Origin: Nocardioides sp. Soil774
Lineage (GTDB): Bacteria > Actinomycetota > Actinomycetes > Propionibacteriales > Nocardioidaceae
NCBI RefSeq assembly: GCF_001428125.1
Contig: NZ_LMSM01000007.1
Coordinates: 34,840 to 98,839, forward strand
Length of the DNA stretch: 64,000 bases
Reading direction: 5' to 3'
The notes under the pieces were generated by a model, which worked only from the letters and a program-made list of their open reading frames with translations, was not told the origin of the DNA and ran no database searches. Shown piece after piece: positions 42,247-51,867 of the stretch. Position 1 is the first letter of the stretch, and each line of letters opens with the position of its first letter. The translations under genes were made by a program, and so were the position numbers.

Positions 42247-43149
42247 TCAGCCGGTCGGCCGGCTGAGCTCGGCCTGGATCCGGGCGAGCTGGGCGAGCCG
42301 CTGCTGCAGCGGCGGGTGGGTCGCCATCAGGCCGCTCAGCCCGCCGCCGCGCAGGGCCGGCACGATGCACAGCGCGCTCGCCGCGCTCCCGGCGCGCAGG
42401 TCCCGGGTCGGGATGGCTGCCGACTCCCCGCTGATCTTCTGCAGCGCCGAGGCCAGCGCCGCTGGCTTGAGGGTCAGGTAGGCGCCGGCACGGTCGGCGC
42501 TCAGCTCGCGGTAGCGGGAGAGCAGGCGCAGCAGCACGAAGCTCACGGCGTACGCCACGAGGCCGACGAGCAGGGCGACGAGGACGGCCGGGAAGGCGCT
42601 GTTGTTGCGTGAGCGTCCCATGCCCCCGAACTGCGTGAAGCGCATCAGCAGGCCCGCCGCGATGCCCGCCGACGACGCGACCGTCATCACCAGCACGTCG
42701 CGGTGGGCGACGTGGCTCAGCTCGTGCGACAGCACCGCCTCGAGCTCCTCCGCGTCGAGGGCCTGCAGGATCCCGGTCGTGACGCACACGACGGCCCGGT
42801 CAGGCGACCGGCCCGTCGCGAACGCATTGGGAGCAGCCATGTCGGACACCCCGACGCGGGGCTTCGGCATGTCGGCCAGCGCGCACAAGCGGTCGATCAT
42901 GCCGTGCAGCTCGGGTGCCTCCTCGGGCGTCACCTCGCGGGCCCGCATGGCGCGCATGGCGAGCTTGTCGGAGCTCCACCACTGCCAGAACGCAATGCCG
43001 ATCGCGACCAGCGCGATCAGCAAGGAGTAGCCCCGGAACGCGTACATCAGCGCCACCACGAGCCCCACGAACAGGGCGCCGAGCAGAAACATGGTGAGGG
43101 TCATCCGGGCGGTGAGCCCGGTGTCCTTGATGAAGCGCGACGAGGCCAT
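42247..43149 (-). CDS. htpX: Membrane zinc protease HtpX (M48)
   Basis: The 300-aa integral membrane metalloprotease has two N-terminal helices, the zinc motif HELSHVAHRD preceded by LEAVLS, a pair of central helices, and the third ligand in ELSADRAGAYLT. It degrades damaged membrane proteins. It lies within the psp operon, which fits a combined membrane-stress response. Confidence 0.93.
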   Translation of the reverse strand: MASSRFIKDTGLTARMTLTMFLLGALFVGLVVALMYAFRGYSLLIALVAIGIAFWQWWSSDKLAMRAMRAREVTPEEAPELHGMIDRLCALADMPKPRVGVSDMAAPNAFATGRSPDRAVVCVTTGILQALDAEELEAVLSHELSHVAHRDVLVMTVASSAGIAAGLLMRFTQFGGMGRSRNNSAFPAVLVALLVGLVAYAVSFVLLRLLSRYRELSADRAGAYLTLKPAALASALQKISGESAAIPTRDLRAGSAASALCIVPALRGGGLSGLMATHPPLQQRLAQLARIQAELSRPTG

Positions 43150-43158
43150 GGGGAGGGC

Positions 43159-43437
43159 TCAGCCAGGGATCAGGCCGTCGTCGCCCAGGAGCTCGCGGAC
43201 CTCGTCGATGGTGGCGTCCGGCGGAGGCAGGATCAGGTCGGACTCGTCGAGGGAGTCGAGCTCGTGGTGCGTGCCGCTGGCCCGCACCGCGGACAGCAGC
43301 CCGTGCAGCGCCGTGCGGAACATCGCCTCGTCGCCGGACTCGACGGCCTGCTCGATCTGGTTGTCGAGGCCGTTGAGCGCGTCGAGCGCGTGGTCGTCGA
43401 GGTCGTACTGGCCCTCGCCGAGGATGCGGACGATCAT
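43159..43437 (-). CDS. PspA-associated protein PspAA
   Basis: The 92-aa acidic protein has the conserved start MIVRILGEGQYDL and ends in a small Asp-rich helix, DEVRELLGDDGLIPG. It is the usual partner between pspA and htpX in actinobacteria and is thought to modulate PspA. Its ATG overlaps the pspA stop by 4 bp (ATGA). Confidence 0.9.
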   Translation of the reverse strand: MIVRILGEGQYDLDDHALDALNGLDNQIEQAVESGDEAMFRTALHGLLSAVRASGTHHELDSLDESDLILPPPDATIDEVRELLGDDGLIPG

Positions 43438-44228
43438 GCCCGGCCTCCCTCGGTGCCGTCGCCCTCGGCGCGCACGGCCTCGGGAGCGTCGGCCAGGATG
43501 TCGCCGTCGCCTGCCTCGATGGCCTGCGGCGCGCTGCCGGCCTTGAGCCGGGCGAGCTCGGCCTCCACGTCGGAGCCCGAGCTGAGCGCGTCGAGCTCGC
43601 GCGCGATGTCGTCGCCGGCGTTGACCTGGGAGGCGTCGTCGAGGGCGCCGGAGGCGATCAGCTCGTCGATCGCCTGGCCGCGAGCCTGCATCTGCGCGGT
43701 CTTGTCCTCCGCGCGCTGGATGGCCAGCCCGACGTCACCCATCTCCTCCCCGATGCCCGACATCGCCTCGCCGATGCGCGTCTGCGCCTCGGCTGCGGTG
43801 TAGGTCGCCTTGATGGTCTCCTTGCGGGTGCGGAAGGCCTCGACCTTGGCCTGCAACCGCTGCTGGGCCAGGACCAGCTTGTCCTCCTCGCCCTGCAGCG
43901 TCGCCTGCTGCTCCTTGAGCGAGGTGATCTGCGACGACAGGCCCGACTTGCGGGTGAGCGCCTCGCGGGCCAGGTCCTCACGACCGGCGCCGATGGCCTT
44001 CTCGGCCTGGCCCTGGAGCTTGGCGGCCTGCTGCTCGAGCTGGTTCACCTGCAGCTCGACGCGCTTGCGGCTGGTGGCGACGTCGGCCACGCCGCGGCGC
44101 ACCTTCGAGAGCAGCTCGAGCTGGCGCTGATAGCTGTAGTCGAGGGTCTCGCGAGGGTCCTCGGCCCTGTCCAGGGCCTTGTTGGCCTTGGAGCGGAAGA
44201 TCAGGCTGATGCGCTTCATGAGACTCAT
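43434..44228 (-). CDS. pspA: Phage shock protein A (PspA/IM30/Vipp1 family)
   Basis: The 264-aa protein is almost entirely helical coiled coil, starting MSLMKRISLIFRSKANKALD with the amphipathic helix that binds stressed membranes. LDYSYQRQLELLSKVRRGVADV and the heptad-rich centre are typical ESCRT-III-like PspA features. The C-terminal 60 residues are acidic and loose. It leads the operon pspA-pspAA-htpX-pspAB-kinase, which should be induced by membrane stress; a clear promoter was not found. Confidence 0.92.
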   Translation of the reverse strand: MSLMKRISLIFRSKANKALDRAEDPRETLDYSYQRQLELLSKVRRGVADVATSRKRVELQVNQLEQQAAKLQGQAEKAIGAGREDLAREALTRKSGLSSQITSLKEQQATLQGEEDKLVLAQQRLQAKVEAFRTRKETIKATYTAAEAQTRIGEAMSGIGEEMGDVGLAIQRAEDKTAQMQARGQAIDELIASGALDDASQVNAGDDIARELDALSSGSDVEAELARLKAGSAPQAIEAGDGDILADAPEAVRAEGDGTEGGRA

Positions 44229-44412
44229 CGGGTGGAGACCCTCTCTCGGTGATGCGGGGGTGCTGGTGGGGACGACACTCTCACCCTAGGACCAAACCCA
44301 AGGCTGAGGTAGGACATCGGCGTCGTACGCCTGCGCGCATCCGGCGCGGTCCCGCCGGGGCGTACGGCGATAGGCTGGGGGCCAGCATCCGATCCAGGTG
44401 AGGGCAGCCCGC

Positions 44413-44994
44413 GTGTTCCGTCGTACCAACTCCGAGCAGGAGACCCCGACCGTCCCCGAGAAGGCGGGCGGCAAGGGCCGCCCGACGCCCTCGCGCAAGG
44501 AGGCCGAGGCCGCCGCCCGCGCCCGCGCGAAGGTGCCGCGGACCCGCAAGGAGCAGATGGCCGCCCAGCGCTCCGCGCGCGGCGAGACCTCGCAGAAGAT
44601 GCGCCAGGCCATGAAGACCGGCGACGAGCGCTATCTCCCTGCCCGTGACCGCGGCCCGGTCAAGCGCTTCATCCGCGACTACGTCGACTCGCGCTTCTCC
44701 TTCATCGAGCTCATGGTGCCGCTGCTGATCCTGTCGATGGTGCTGGGCTACAGCGGCAACCGCGCGATGATGAACATCGGCAACACGGTGCTGTTCACCA
44801 CGCTCGTCGTGATCGTCTTCGACATCGTGATGCTGCGCTTCCGGCTGCGGCGCGAGCTCGCGCGGCGCTTCCCCGGCGAGTCCACCAGGGGCACGACGCT
44901 CTACGCCGCCATGCGCTCGCTGCAGATGAAGTTCCTGCGCCTGCCCAAGGCCCAGGTCCGGATCGGCGAGAAGCTGCCCGAGACCTACCGATGA
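44413..44994 (+). CDS. DUF3043 membrane protein (193 aa)
   Basis: The N-terminus is strongly basic (GGKGRPTPSRKEAEAAARAR and repeated Arg/Lys to about residue 85). Two transmembrane helices follow (LMVPLLILSMVLGYSG and LFTTLVVIVFDIVML), then a basic C-terminus with FLRLPKAQVRIGEKLP. This is the actinobacterial DUF3043 family, of unknown function and often near cell-division or oxidase genes. GTG at 44413 is chosen because AGGTGAGGG lies upstream, and TAGGCT (about 44372) gives a short leader. Confidence 0.88.
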   Translation: MFRRTNSEQETPTVPEKAGGKGRPTPSRKEAEAAARARAKVPRTRKEQMAAQRSARGETSQKMRQAMKTGDERYLPARDRGPVKRFIRDYVDSRFSFIELMVPLLILSMVLGYSGNRAMMNIGNTVLFTTLVVIVFDIVMLRFRLRRELARRFPGESTRGTTLYAAMRSLQMKFLRLPKAQVRIGEKLPETYR

Positions 44995-45551
44995 CGCACA
45001 GCCACTCCGGCGGGCCCAGCGCGGACGTGTCCGTGCGCGTGGCCTGGGCCGACGACGCCCAGGCCATCGCAGCCGTGCAGGTGCGCGCCTGGCCCGAGCT
45101 CTACGCAGGCCTGCTGCCGGTCGAGGTGATCCCCACCGACGTCGAGGCGGTCGGCGCCCAGTGGCGCCAGGTCCTCGCCCGGCCGGCCGACGCGCGCAAC
45201 CGCGTGCTCGTCGCGCTCGAGCGCAACCGCGTGGTCGGCTTCGCCCTCACCTCCCCCGCCGCCGACCCCGACTGCGACCCGGTTGCCGACGGCGAGCTCG
45301 CCGAGGTCACCCTCGACCCCGCCGAGCGGGCCAAGGGCCACGGCTCCCGGCTGCTCCAGGCGGCGGTGGACACGCTCTCCGCCGACCGGTTCACCCGCGC
45401 CGTGACCTGGGTCAACGCCGGCGACGACGCGCTGCGCACGTTCCTCACCGAGGCCGGCTGGGCTCCCGACACCGCCCACCGCGAGCTCGACCTCGACGGC
45501 ACCGGCGCGACGACGGTCAAGCAGGTGCGCCTGCACACCTCCATCGGCTGA
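44991..45551 (+). CDS. GNAT family N-acetyltransferase (186 aa)
   Basis: This is a single GNAT domain with VRVAWADDAQAIAAVQVRAW at the start, LAEVTLDPAERAKGHGSRLL as the strand and acetyl-CoA loop (a variant of the usual Gln/Arg-x-x-Gly-x-Gly) and FLTEAGWAPDTAHREL near the end. It overlaps the DUF3043 gene by 4 bp (ATGA). The substrate is unknown. Confidence 0.85.
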   Translation: MTHSHSGGPSADVSVRVAWADDAQAIAAVQVRAWPELYAGLLPVEVIPTDVEAVGAQWRQVLARPADARNRVLVALERNRVVGFALTSPAADPDCDPVADGELAEVTLDPAERAKGHGSRLLQAAVDTLSADRFTRAVTWVNAGDDALRTFLTEAGWAPDTAHRELDLDGTGATTVKQVRLHTSIG

Positions 45552-45615
45552 CCAACGGCTGACCCCGGCCGACCCAGATCCGGGCGAAATCCACCCGTAG
45601 GTGTCTTGAAATCCT

Positions 45616-45631
45616 TGTGACGGGCGTCACC
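45616..45631 (+). promoter_or_regulatory. Crp/Fnr-like inverted repeat
   Basis: TGTGACGGGCGTCACC fits TGTGA-N6-TCAC(A), the consensus of Crp-type regulators of actinobacteria. It lies 44 bp before the small membrane protein gene. Confidence 0.4.
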
Positions 45632-45674
45632 ATGGAGGTCCGGCCACTTCGCCGGTCCAGCACGGGGGTTCGAC

Positions 45675-45899
45675 ATGCTCGGTCCGCTACCGCCACTCCA
45701 CAGGCTCGTCCTCGTCCTCGCCGCCCTGCTCGTCTGCCTGGGCCTCGGCTTCTGGGTGGGCACCGTGCCCGAGGTCCCGCTGAACCTCCGGGTCGGCCTG
45801 CTGGCCGGTGCCGGGGTGGGCGTGGCTGCCGCGTTCGCGTTGGTGCACGACTTCCACGACCGTCAGCGCCCCGCGCGCGTACGCCGTCGCGTGCCGTAG
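45675..45899 (+). CDS. Small two-helix membrane protein (74 aa)
   Basis: It has two hydrophobic helices (LVLVLAALLVCLGLGFWVG and VGLLAGAGVGVAAAFALV) and a basic tail (RPARVRRRV), giving an N-in, C-in hairpin topology. I do not recognise a family. A candidate Crp-like site precedes it. It lies 26 bp before azlC and might be co-transcribed. Coding is supported by codon bias and helix pattern only. Confidence 0.55.
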   Translation: MLGPLPPLHRLVLVLAALLVCLGLGFWVGTVPEVPLNLRVGLLAGAGVGVAAAFALVHDFHDRQRPARVRRRVP

Positions 45900-45924
45900 A
45901 CACCCCGCTGGACCAGTCGGCGCC

Positions 45925-46674
45925 ATGTCCTCGCCTGCCGCGGTGAGCGAGACCGTCCCCGACCGCACCGAGCGCTCGGCCATCATCCGCGACAGCCTGG
46001 CCGTGGGCGTGGCCACCGGCGCGTACGGCTTCGGGTTCGGCGCGGTGTCGGTCGCGGCCGGCCTCAGCATCGCGCAGACGTGCGCGCTGTCCCTGCTGAT
46101 GTTCACCGGCGCCAGCCAGTTCGCGCTGGTCGGCGTGGTGGCAGCCGGGGGCGCCCCGCTGTCGGGCGCGGTGACCGCGCTCATGCTCGGCAGCCGCAAC
46201 ACCCTCTACGGACTCCGGATGGCACCGTTGCTGCGGTGGCGGGGCTGGCGTCGGGCGGCTGCGGCCCACGTCCTGATCGACGAGTCGACGGCCATGTCCG
46301 TCAGCCGTACGACGACCGGCGCAGCGCGCCTGGCCTTCCTGACCACGGGTGTCTCGGTCTTCGTCCTGTGGAACCTCGCCACCCTCGTCGGCGCCGCCAC
46401 CGGTGAGGCCGTCGGCGACCCCCGGGCGTTCGGGCTGGACGCCGCGGTGGGCGCCGCGTTCCTGGCCCTGCTCTGGCCCCGGCTGCAGGACCGCCGCAAC
46501 GTGCTGGTCGCCGTGCTGGCCGCCGCGCTGGCGCTGGCGCTGGTGCCGGCGACCGCTCCGGGTGTGCCTGTGCTGGCGGCCGGAGGAGTGGCGTTGCTGG
46601 TGGGCGCCCTCGGCAGGAGGCAGGATCCCACCGAGATCCCGGGGCCCGGCGACGTGGCAGGCGGGCACCGCTGA
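45925..46674 (+). CDS. AzlC family amino acid exporter large subunit
   Basis: The 249-aa protein has about six to seven helices. SLAVGVATGAYGFGFGAVSV, LLMFTGASQFALVGV and LGSRNTLYGLRMAPLL are the family core; AzlC with AzlD exports branched-chain amino acids and analogues. ATG at 45925 is chosen since sequence before it lacks family similarity. The downstream azlD start overlaps its stop (TGATG). Confidence 0.9.
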   Translation: MSSPAAVSETVPDRTERSAIIRDSLAVGVATGAYGFGFGAVSVAAGLSIAQTCALSLLMFTGASQFALVGVVAAGGAPLSGAVTALMLGSRNTLYGLRMAPLLRWRGWRRAAAAHVLIDESTAMSVSRTTTGAARLAFLTTGVSVFVLWNLATLVGAATGEAVGDPRAFGLDAAVGAAFLALLWPRLQDRRNVLVAVLAAALALALVPATAPGVPVLAAGGVALLVGALGRRQDPTEIPGPGDVAGGHR

Positions 46675-46970
46675 TGTGGACCACGATCGTGCTGGCCGGC
46701 GTCGGCTGCTACGTGCTCAAGCTCGCCGGGCTCTCGCTGCCCGACCGGCTGCTCGGCCACCCCCTGGTCGAGCGGGTGGCCGACCTGATCCCGGTCGCCC
46801 TGCTGGCGGCGCTGGTCGCGACCCAGGTGTTCGCCGGCGACGGCGCCCTGGTGCTGGACGCCCGGGCGCTCGGCCTCGGGTTCGCCCTCGTCGCGCTGCT
46901 GCTGCGGATGCCGTTCCTGGTCGTGGTGGTGGGGGCGGCGGTCGTGGCGGCACTCGCCCGCCTCGTCTGA
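46674..46970 (+). CDS. AzlD family amino acid exporter small subunit
   Basis: The 98-aa protein has four short helices with the family start MWTTIVLAGVGCYVLKLAGLSLP and LIPVALLAALVATQ. It pairs with the AzlC protein encoded just upstream, with which it overlaps by one base. Together they form the two-subunit exporter. Confidence 0.9.
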   Translation: MWTTIVLAGVGCYVLKLAGLSLPDRLLGHPLVERVADLIPVALLAALVATQVFAGDGALVLDARALGLGFALVALLLRMPFLVVVVGAAVVAALARLV

Positions 46971-46992
46971 CGCCCCCACCCCACGTGGTGGA

Positions 46993-48582
46993 TCAGCTCA
47001 CCGAGACGGCGCTCCAGGCGGAGGCGACGGCGGCGTACTGGGTGCTGCCGGCGCCGTAGAGGTCGGTCGCGGCCTTGAGGGTCGCCACGCGAGCACCGGC
47101 GTAGTTGGTGCTGGACGTCATGTAGACCGTCAGCGCGCGGTACCAGATCGCGGCGGCGGCGTCACGGCCGATGCCGGTGACCGTGGAGCCGTTGCAGGTC
47201 GGGCTGTTGTGCGCGACGCCGTTGATCGTCTTGGCGCCCGAGCCCTCGGCCAGCAGGTAGAAGAAGTGGTTGCCGATGCCCGAGGAGTAGTGCACGTCGA
47301 CCGAGCCCGCCGAGGGCGTCCAGCAGTTGAGCGAGCTGTCGGCGGAGGCGGGGTTGTCCATCCGGCGGAAGCCGAGGTGCTTCTTGAGGTCGAACTCCTC
47401 ACCGATGAGGTAGTCACCCGGGTCGGCGGCGTTGGCGGCGTAGAACTCCACCATCGTGCCGAAGATGTCGCTGGTGGCCTCGTTGAGGCCGCCGGACTCC
47501 CCGGAGTAGGTCAGGCCGGCGGTGTTCTCGGTGACGCCGTGGCTCATCTCGTGCCCGGCGACGTCGAGGGAGACGAGCGGACCGTAGTTGACGCCGTCGC
47601 CGTCGCCGTAGGTCATCTTGGTGCCGTCCCAGAAGGCGTTGACGTAGTTCCGGCCGTAGTGGACCGCGTTGTAGGACCCCGCGCCGGTGCCGAAGATGCC
47701 GTCCCGGTTGAACGTGGACTTGTAGTAGTCCCAGGTCACGTTGCTGCCGTACTGCGCGTCGGCCCCGGCCGAGGCGCGGTTGCTGGTGGTCCCGTTGCCG
47801 AACGCCGTGGTCGTGCTCGTGATGAGCGTGCCCTTGCTGCCCTGGCGGTTGTTGAGGTCGACCGTGTAGGTGCTGCCGCGGACGCCGTCGTTCTTGAGCT
47901 GGTAGGTCGTGCCCGACTTGGTCACGCTGAGCGGCACGCTGCCGCTGTAGAGCGTGTTGCCGGTGCCGTCGACGTTGACGACCTGCTGCTCGCTGCGGAT
48001 CACCATGCCGGTGCGCGCGTCGACGTACGTCGCCAGGCGCGAGGGGGTGCCGTCGGCCTGGACACCCTCGGTGACGACCTCCCAGGCCAGGCGAGGGGTG
48101 GCGCCGGTCGCGTCGACGACCAGCTCGCCTGCAGAAGCGCGGTCGTCGCCGCGGACGGCCTGCGACCGGGCGTTGCGCGCCAGCACCGTGCGGCGGGCGG
48201 AGGCAGCCGCGACCTTCGCGTCGGTGCCGAGCGTGAGCGGTGCGGCGAGGGTCTGGCTGACGCCGGCCCACCCAGCACTCGCGTCCCGGTGGACCACGAG
48301 GTCGCCGCCGATGACGCGCAGCCCGTCGAGCGTGCGCTCGAAACGCACGTGGCTGCTGCCGTCGGGGTCGACGATGGTCGTGCCGGCGGTGAACGCCTGG
48401 CCCTGCGTGGCGCGGGCCGCGCCCGGGTGGCGCTGGAGCGCGGCGAGCGCAGCTGCCGTCGGGTCTGCCGCCGCGGACGCCGAGGTGGCGGCGCCCTGGG
48501 CGCTCGTGGCCGTGGTCAGCGGCAGCGCGGCCGCGGTGGCGGCGGCGACGGCGAACGCGGCGAGTCCTGCTGTTCTGCGCAT
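46993..48582 (-). CDS. Secreted thermolysin-like neutral metalloprotease (M4), copy 1
   Basis: The 529-aa preproenzyme has a signal peptide (to about residue 32), an FTP/PepSY propeptide and an M4 catalytic domain with VAGHEMSHGVTENTAGL (HEMSH zinc motif) and GGLNEATSDIFG (third ligand Glu), then the M4 C-terminal domain. It should be secreted and self-processed to digest extracellular proteins. ATG at 48582 is set by the signal peptide. TTGACA on the minus strand at 48686-48691 may be its -35. It is a paralogue of 48726-50354, which lies immediately upstream. Confidence 0.93.
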   Translation of the reverse strand: MRRTAGLAAFAVAAATAAALPLTTATSAQGAATSASAAADPTAAALAALQRHPGAARATQGQAFTAGTTIVDPDGSSHVRFERTLDGLRVIGGDLVVHRDASAGWAGVSQTLAAPLTLGTDAKVAAASARRTVLARNARSQAVRGDDRASAGELVVDATGATPRLAWEVVTEGVQADGTPSRLATYVDARTGMVIRSEQQVVNVDGTGNTLYSGSVPLSVTKSGTTYQLKNDGVRGSTYTVDLNNRQGSKGTLITSTTTAFGNGTTSNRASAGADAQYGSNVTWDYYKSTFNRDGIFGTGAGSYNAVHYGRNYVNAFWDGTKMTYGDGDGVNYGPLVSLDVAGHEMSHGVTENTAGLTYSGESGGLNEATSDIFGTMVEFYAANAADPGDYLIGEEFDLKKHLGFRRMDNPASADSSLNCWTPSAGSVDVHYSSGIGNHFFYLLAEGSGAKTINGVAHNSPTCNGSTVTGIGRDAAAAIWYRALTVYMTSSTNYAGARVATLKAATDLYGAGSTQYAAVASAWSAVSVS

Positions 48583-48725
48583 GGTGGAGCCTTCCGGGGG
48601 TCTGGCCGGCACCCGAGTGGGCCGGGCCTGGAGGAGTCGTCGACACGGGCGACCCGAGGTCACCCAAGCCCCGCCCTGGATTCGCTGTCAAGGAAAACTT
48701 CCCTGCACACCGTCCAGGGGGTGGA

Positions 48726-50354
48726 TCAGCCGACCGAGACGGCGCTCCACGCTGCGGCGACCGTGGCGTACTGCGTGCTGGTCTGGCCGTAGAGGTCCTT
48801 CGCCGCGTTGAGCGTCGCGGTGCGCGCGCCGGCGTAGGTCGTGCCAGAGGTCATGTAGACGGTCAGCGCGCGGTACCAGATCTTCCCCGCCGCGTCGCGG
48901 CCGATGCCGGTGATCGTCGAGCCGTTGCAGGTCGGGCTGTCGTGCGCGACACCGCCGATCGTCCTCGGGCCGCTGCCCTCGGCGAGGAGGTAGAAGAAGT
49001 GGTTGCCCACACCGGAGGAGTAGTGGACGTCGAGGTTCTTGGTGTTGCTGCTGTAGCAGCTGGGCGAGCTGCCGTCCGCGATCGGGTTGTCCATGCGGCG
49101 GAAGCCGACGTGGTCCTTGAGGTCGAACTCCTCGCCGATCAGGTAGTCGGCCGGGTCGTTGGGGTTGCCTGCGTAGAACTCGACCATCGTCCCGAAGATG
49201 TCCGAGGTCGACTCGTTGAGGCCGCCCGACTCACCGGAGTAGGTCAGGCCGGCGGAGTTCTCCGTGACGCCGTGCGACATCTCGTGCCCGGCGACGTCGA
49301 GCGAGACCAGCGGGCCGTAGCTGACGCCGTCACCGTCGCCGTAGGTCATCTTGGTGCCGTCCCAGAAGGCGTTGACGTAGTCCTGGCCGTAGTGGACCCG
49401 GTTGTAGGAGCCCTGGCCGTTGCCGAAGATGCCGTTGCGCCCGTGGATGGTCTGGAAGTAGTCCCAGGTCTCGTTGGACCCGTACTGCGCGTCGGCGCCG
49501 GCGGTGGCGCGGTTGCTGTTCGTGCCGTTGCCGAACGTGGTCGTCGTCGACGTGATGAGCGTGCCGGTCGAGCACCCCGAGCCGAAGATCTGGCAGAGGA
49601 GGGAGTCCTCGGCGTTCTTCATGTCGGTCGTGTAGGTGTTGCCGCGCACGCCGGCGTTCTTGAGCTGGTAGGTCGAGCCCGACTGGGTGACGCTGAGCGG
49701 CACCATGCCGCTGTAGAGCGTCTGGCCCTGGCCGTCGACGTTGACGATCTGCTGCTCGCTGCGGATGACCGTCCCGGTGCGGGCGTCGACGTAGGTCGCC
49801 ATGCGGGAGGGCGTCCCGTCGGCCTGGGTGCCGCCGGTGAGGACCTCCCACGCCAGGCGCGGGCGGGCGCCGGTGGCGTCGACCACGAGCTCGCTGCCCT
49901 CGGCCTCGTCGTCACCGCGTACGGCGCTGGTGCGGGCGCTTCGGGCCAGCACGGTGCGCCGGGCGACCGTCCCCGCGACGGCGGGGTCGGTGGCGAGCGT
50001 CAGAGGCGTGGTGAGGGTCTGGCTGACGCCGCCCCACGCGCCGCCCGCGTCACGGTGCACCACCAGGTCGCCGCCGACCACGCGCAGGCCGTCGAGGGTG
50101 CGCTCGAAGCGCACGTGGCTGGTGCCGTCGGCGTCGACGAGGGTGGCGCCGGGCACGAAGGCCTGGCCGTCGGTGGCCCGCGCCGCACCGGGGTGGCGCT
50201 GGAGCGCCGAGAGGGCGCCGGACGCGACGTCGGCGCTCGCGGAGCTGGGAGCTGCGGGCGGGGCGCCCTGGGCGCTCGTCGCCGTGGTCAGGGGCAGTGC
50301 CGCCGCGGTGGCGGTGGCGACGGCGAGCGCGGCGAGTCCTGCGGTTCTGCGCAT
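48726..50354 (-). CDS. Secreted thermolysin-like neutral metalloprotease (M4), copy 2
   Basis: The 542-aa preproenzyme is closely similar to copy 1 along its whole length, including the same signal peptide start (MRRTAGLAA) and VAGHEMSHGVTENSAGLTYS. It carries an insertion of about 13 residues with two Cys (NAEDSLLCQIFGSGCSTG) near the start of the mature enzyme, likely a disulfide loop not present in copy 1. The tandem arrangement shows local gene duplication followed by divergence. Confidence 0.93.
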   Translation of the reverse strand: MRRTAGLAALAVATATAAALPLTTATSAQGAPPAAPSSASADVASGALSALQRHPGAARATDGQAFVPGATLVDADGTSHVRFERTLDGLRVVGGDLVVHRDAGGAWGGVSQTLTTPLTLATDPAVAGTVARRTVLARSARTSAVRGDDEAEGSELVVDATGARPRLAWEVLTGGTQADGTPSRMATYVDARTGTVIRSEQQIVNVDGQGQTLYSGMVPLSVTQSGSTYQLKNAGVRGNTYTTDMKNAEDSLLCQIFGSGCSTGTLITSTTTTFGNGTNSNRATAGADAQYGSNETWDYFQTIHGRNGIFGNGQGSYNRVHYGQDYVNAFWDGTKMTYGDGDGVSYGPLVSLDVAGHEMSHGVTENSAGLTYSGESGGLNESTSDIFGTMVEFYAGNPNDPADYLIGEEFDLKDHVGFRRMDNPIADGSSPSCYSSNTKNLDVHYSSGVGNHFFYLLAEGSGPRTIGGVAHDSPTCNGSTITGIGRDAAGKIWYRALTVYMTSGTTYAGARTATLNAAKDLYGQTSTQYATVAAAWSAVSVG

Positions 50355-50459
50355 GGTGGTGTCTCCCGAGAGTCGAGCCGCGGGCCCGAGCGGACCGCGG
50401 CAGTCATCGGTCCAACGACAGCCTCCGGTGGGGGTTACACGGCCGGAGGGAGGTCCGCC

Positions 50460-51260
<801 letters not shown>

Positions 51261-51329
51261 CTACCGCCGCGGGTCCGGCACGGGTGGCGGTGGCTGACTC
51301 GCCGACGCGGGTCTGGCAGGCTGTGGGCC

Positions 51330-51845
51330 ATGCCTTCCCCGACCATCCCGCCGCGCATCAAGTGGGCCGTCGACCTGATGGACGTCCAGCCGGCCGACCA
51401 GGTCCTGGAGATCGGCTGCGGCCCCGGCGCCGGGGCGGAGGCCATCTGCGCCAGGCTGGAGACCGGCAAGCTGTTCGCGATCGACCGCTCGGAGTCGGGC
51501 GTCGACCGCACGAAGCGCCGCAACCAGAAGTACGTCGACGCCGGCCGGCTCGTCGTACGCCAGATCGACCTCGCCACGCTGCGGGTGCCGGTCAAGCGGC
51601 TCAACAAGGTCTTCGCGTTCAACGTGAACCTGTTCTGGGTGCGCCCGTGCGAGGACGAGATCGCGCTGCTCCACGAGCGCGTGGTGCCCGGTGGCGCGGT
51701 CTACCTCTTCTACGAGGCCGCGCGCCCCGAGCTGGTGCCCAACATCGTGAAGAAGGCCTCGGAGAACCTGCTCCGCGGCGGTTTCCGGGTCAGCGTCGTC
51801 GAGCAGAAGGCGCCCCCGGTCATCGGGCTCATCGCCCGGCGATAG
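51330..51845 (+). CDS. Class I SAM-dependent methyltransferase (171 aa)
   Basis: This small Rossmann-fold methyltransferase has the SAM-binding motif I QVLEIGCGPGAGAEAI, acidic motif II (FAIDRSESGV) and a post-motif strand LNKVFAFNVNLFW. It is shorter than usual because the substrate-binding insertion is minimal. ATG at 51330 is chosen because the domain begins within 30 residues; the very long open frame upstream is antisense to dapB and the M4 genes. It is convergent with the M16 peptidase, 22 bp apart. Substrate unknown. Confidence 0.85.
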   Translation: MPSPTIPPRIKWAVDLMDVQPADQVLEIGCGPGAGAEAICARLETGKLFAIDRSESGVDRTKRRNQKYVDAGRLVVRQIDLATLRVPVKRLNKVFAFNVNLFWVRPCEDEIALLHERVVPGGAVYLFYEAARPELVPNIVKKASENLLRGGFRVSVVEQKAPPVIGLIARR

Positions 51846-51867
51846 GCCGCCCTGCTGCTGCTTGCGG

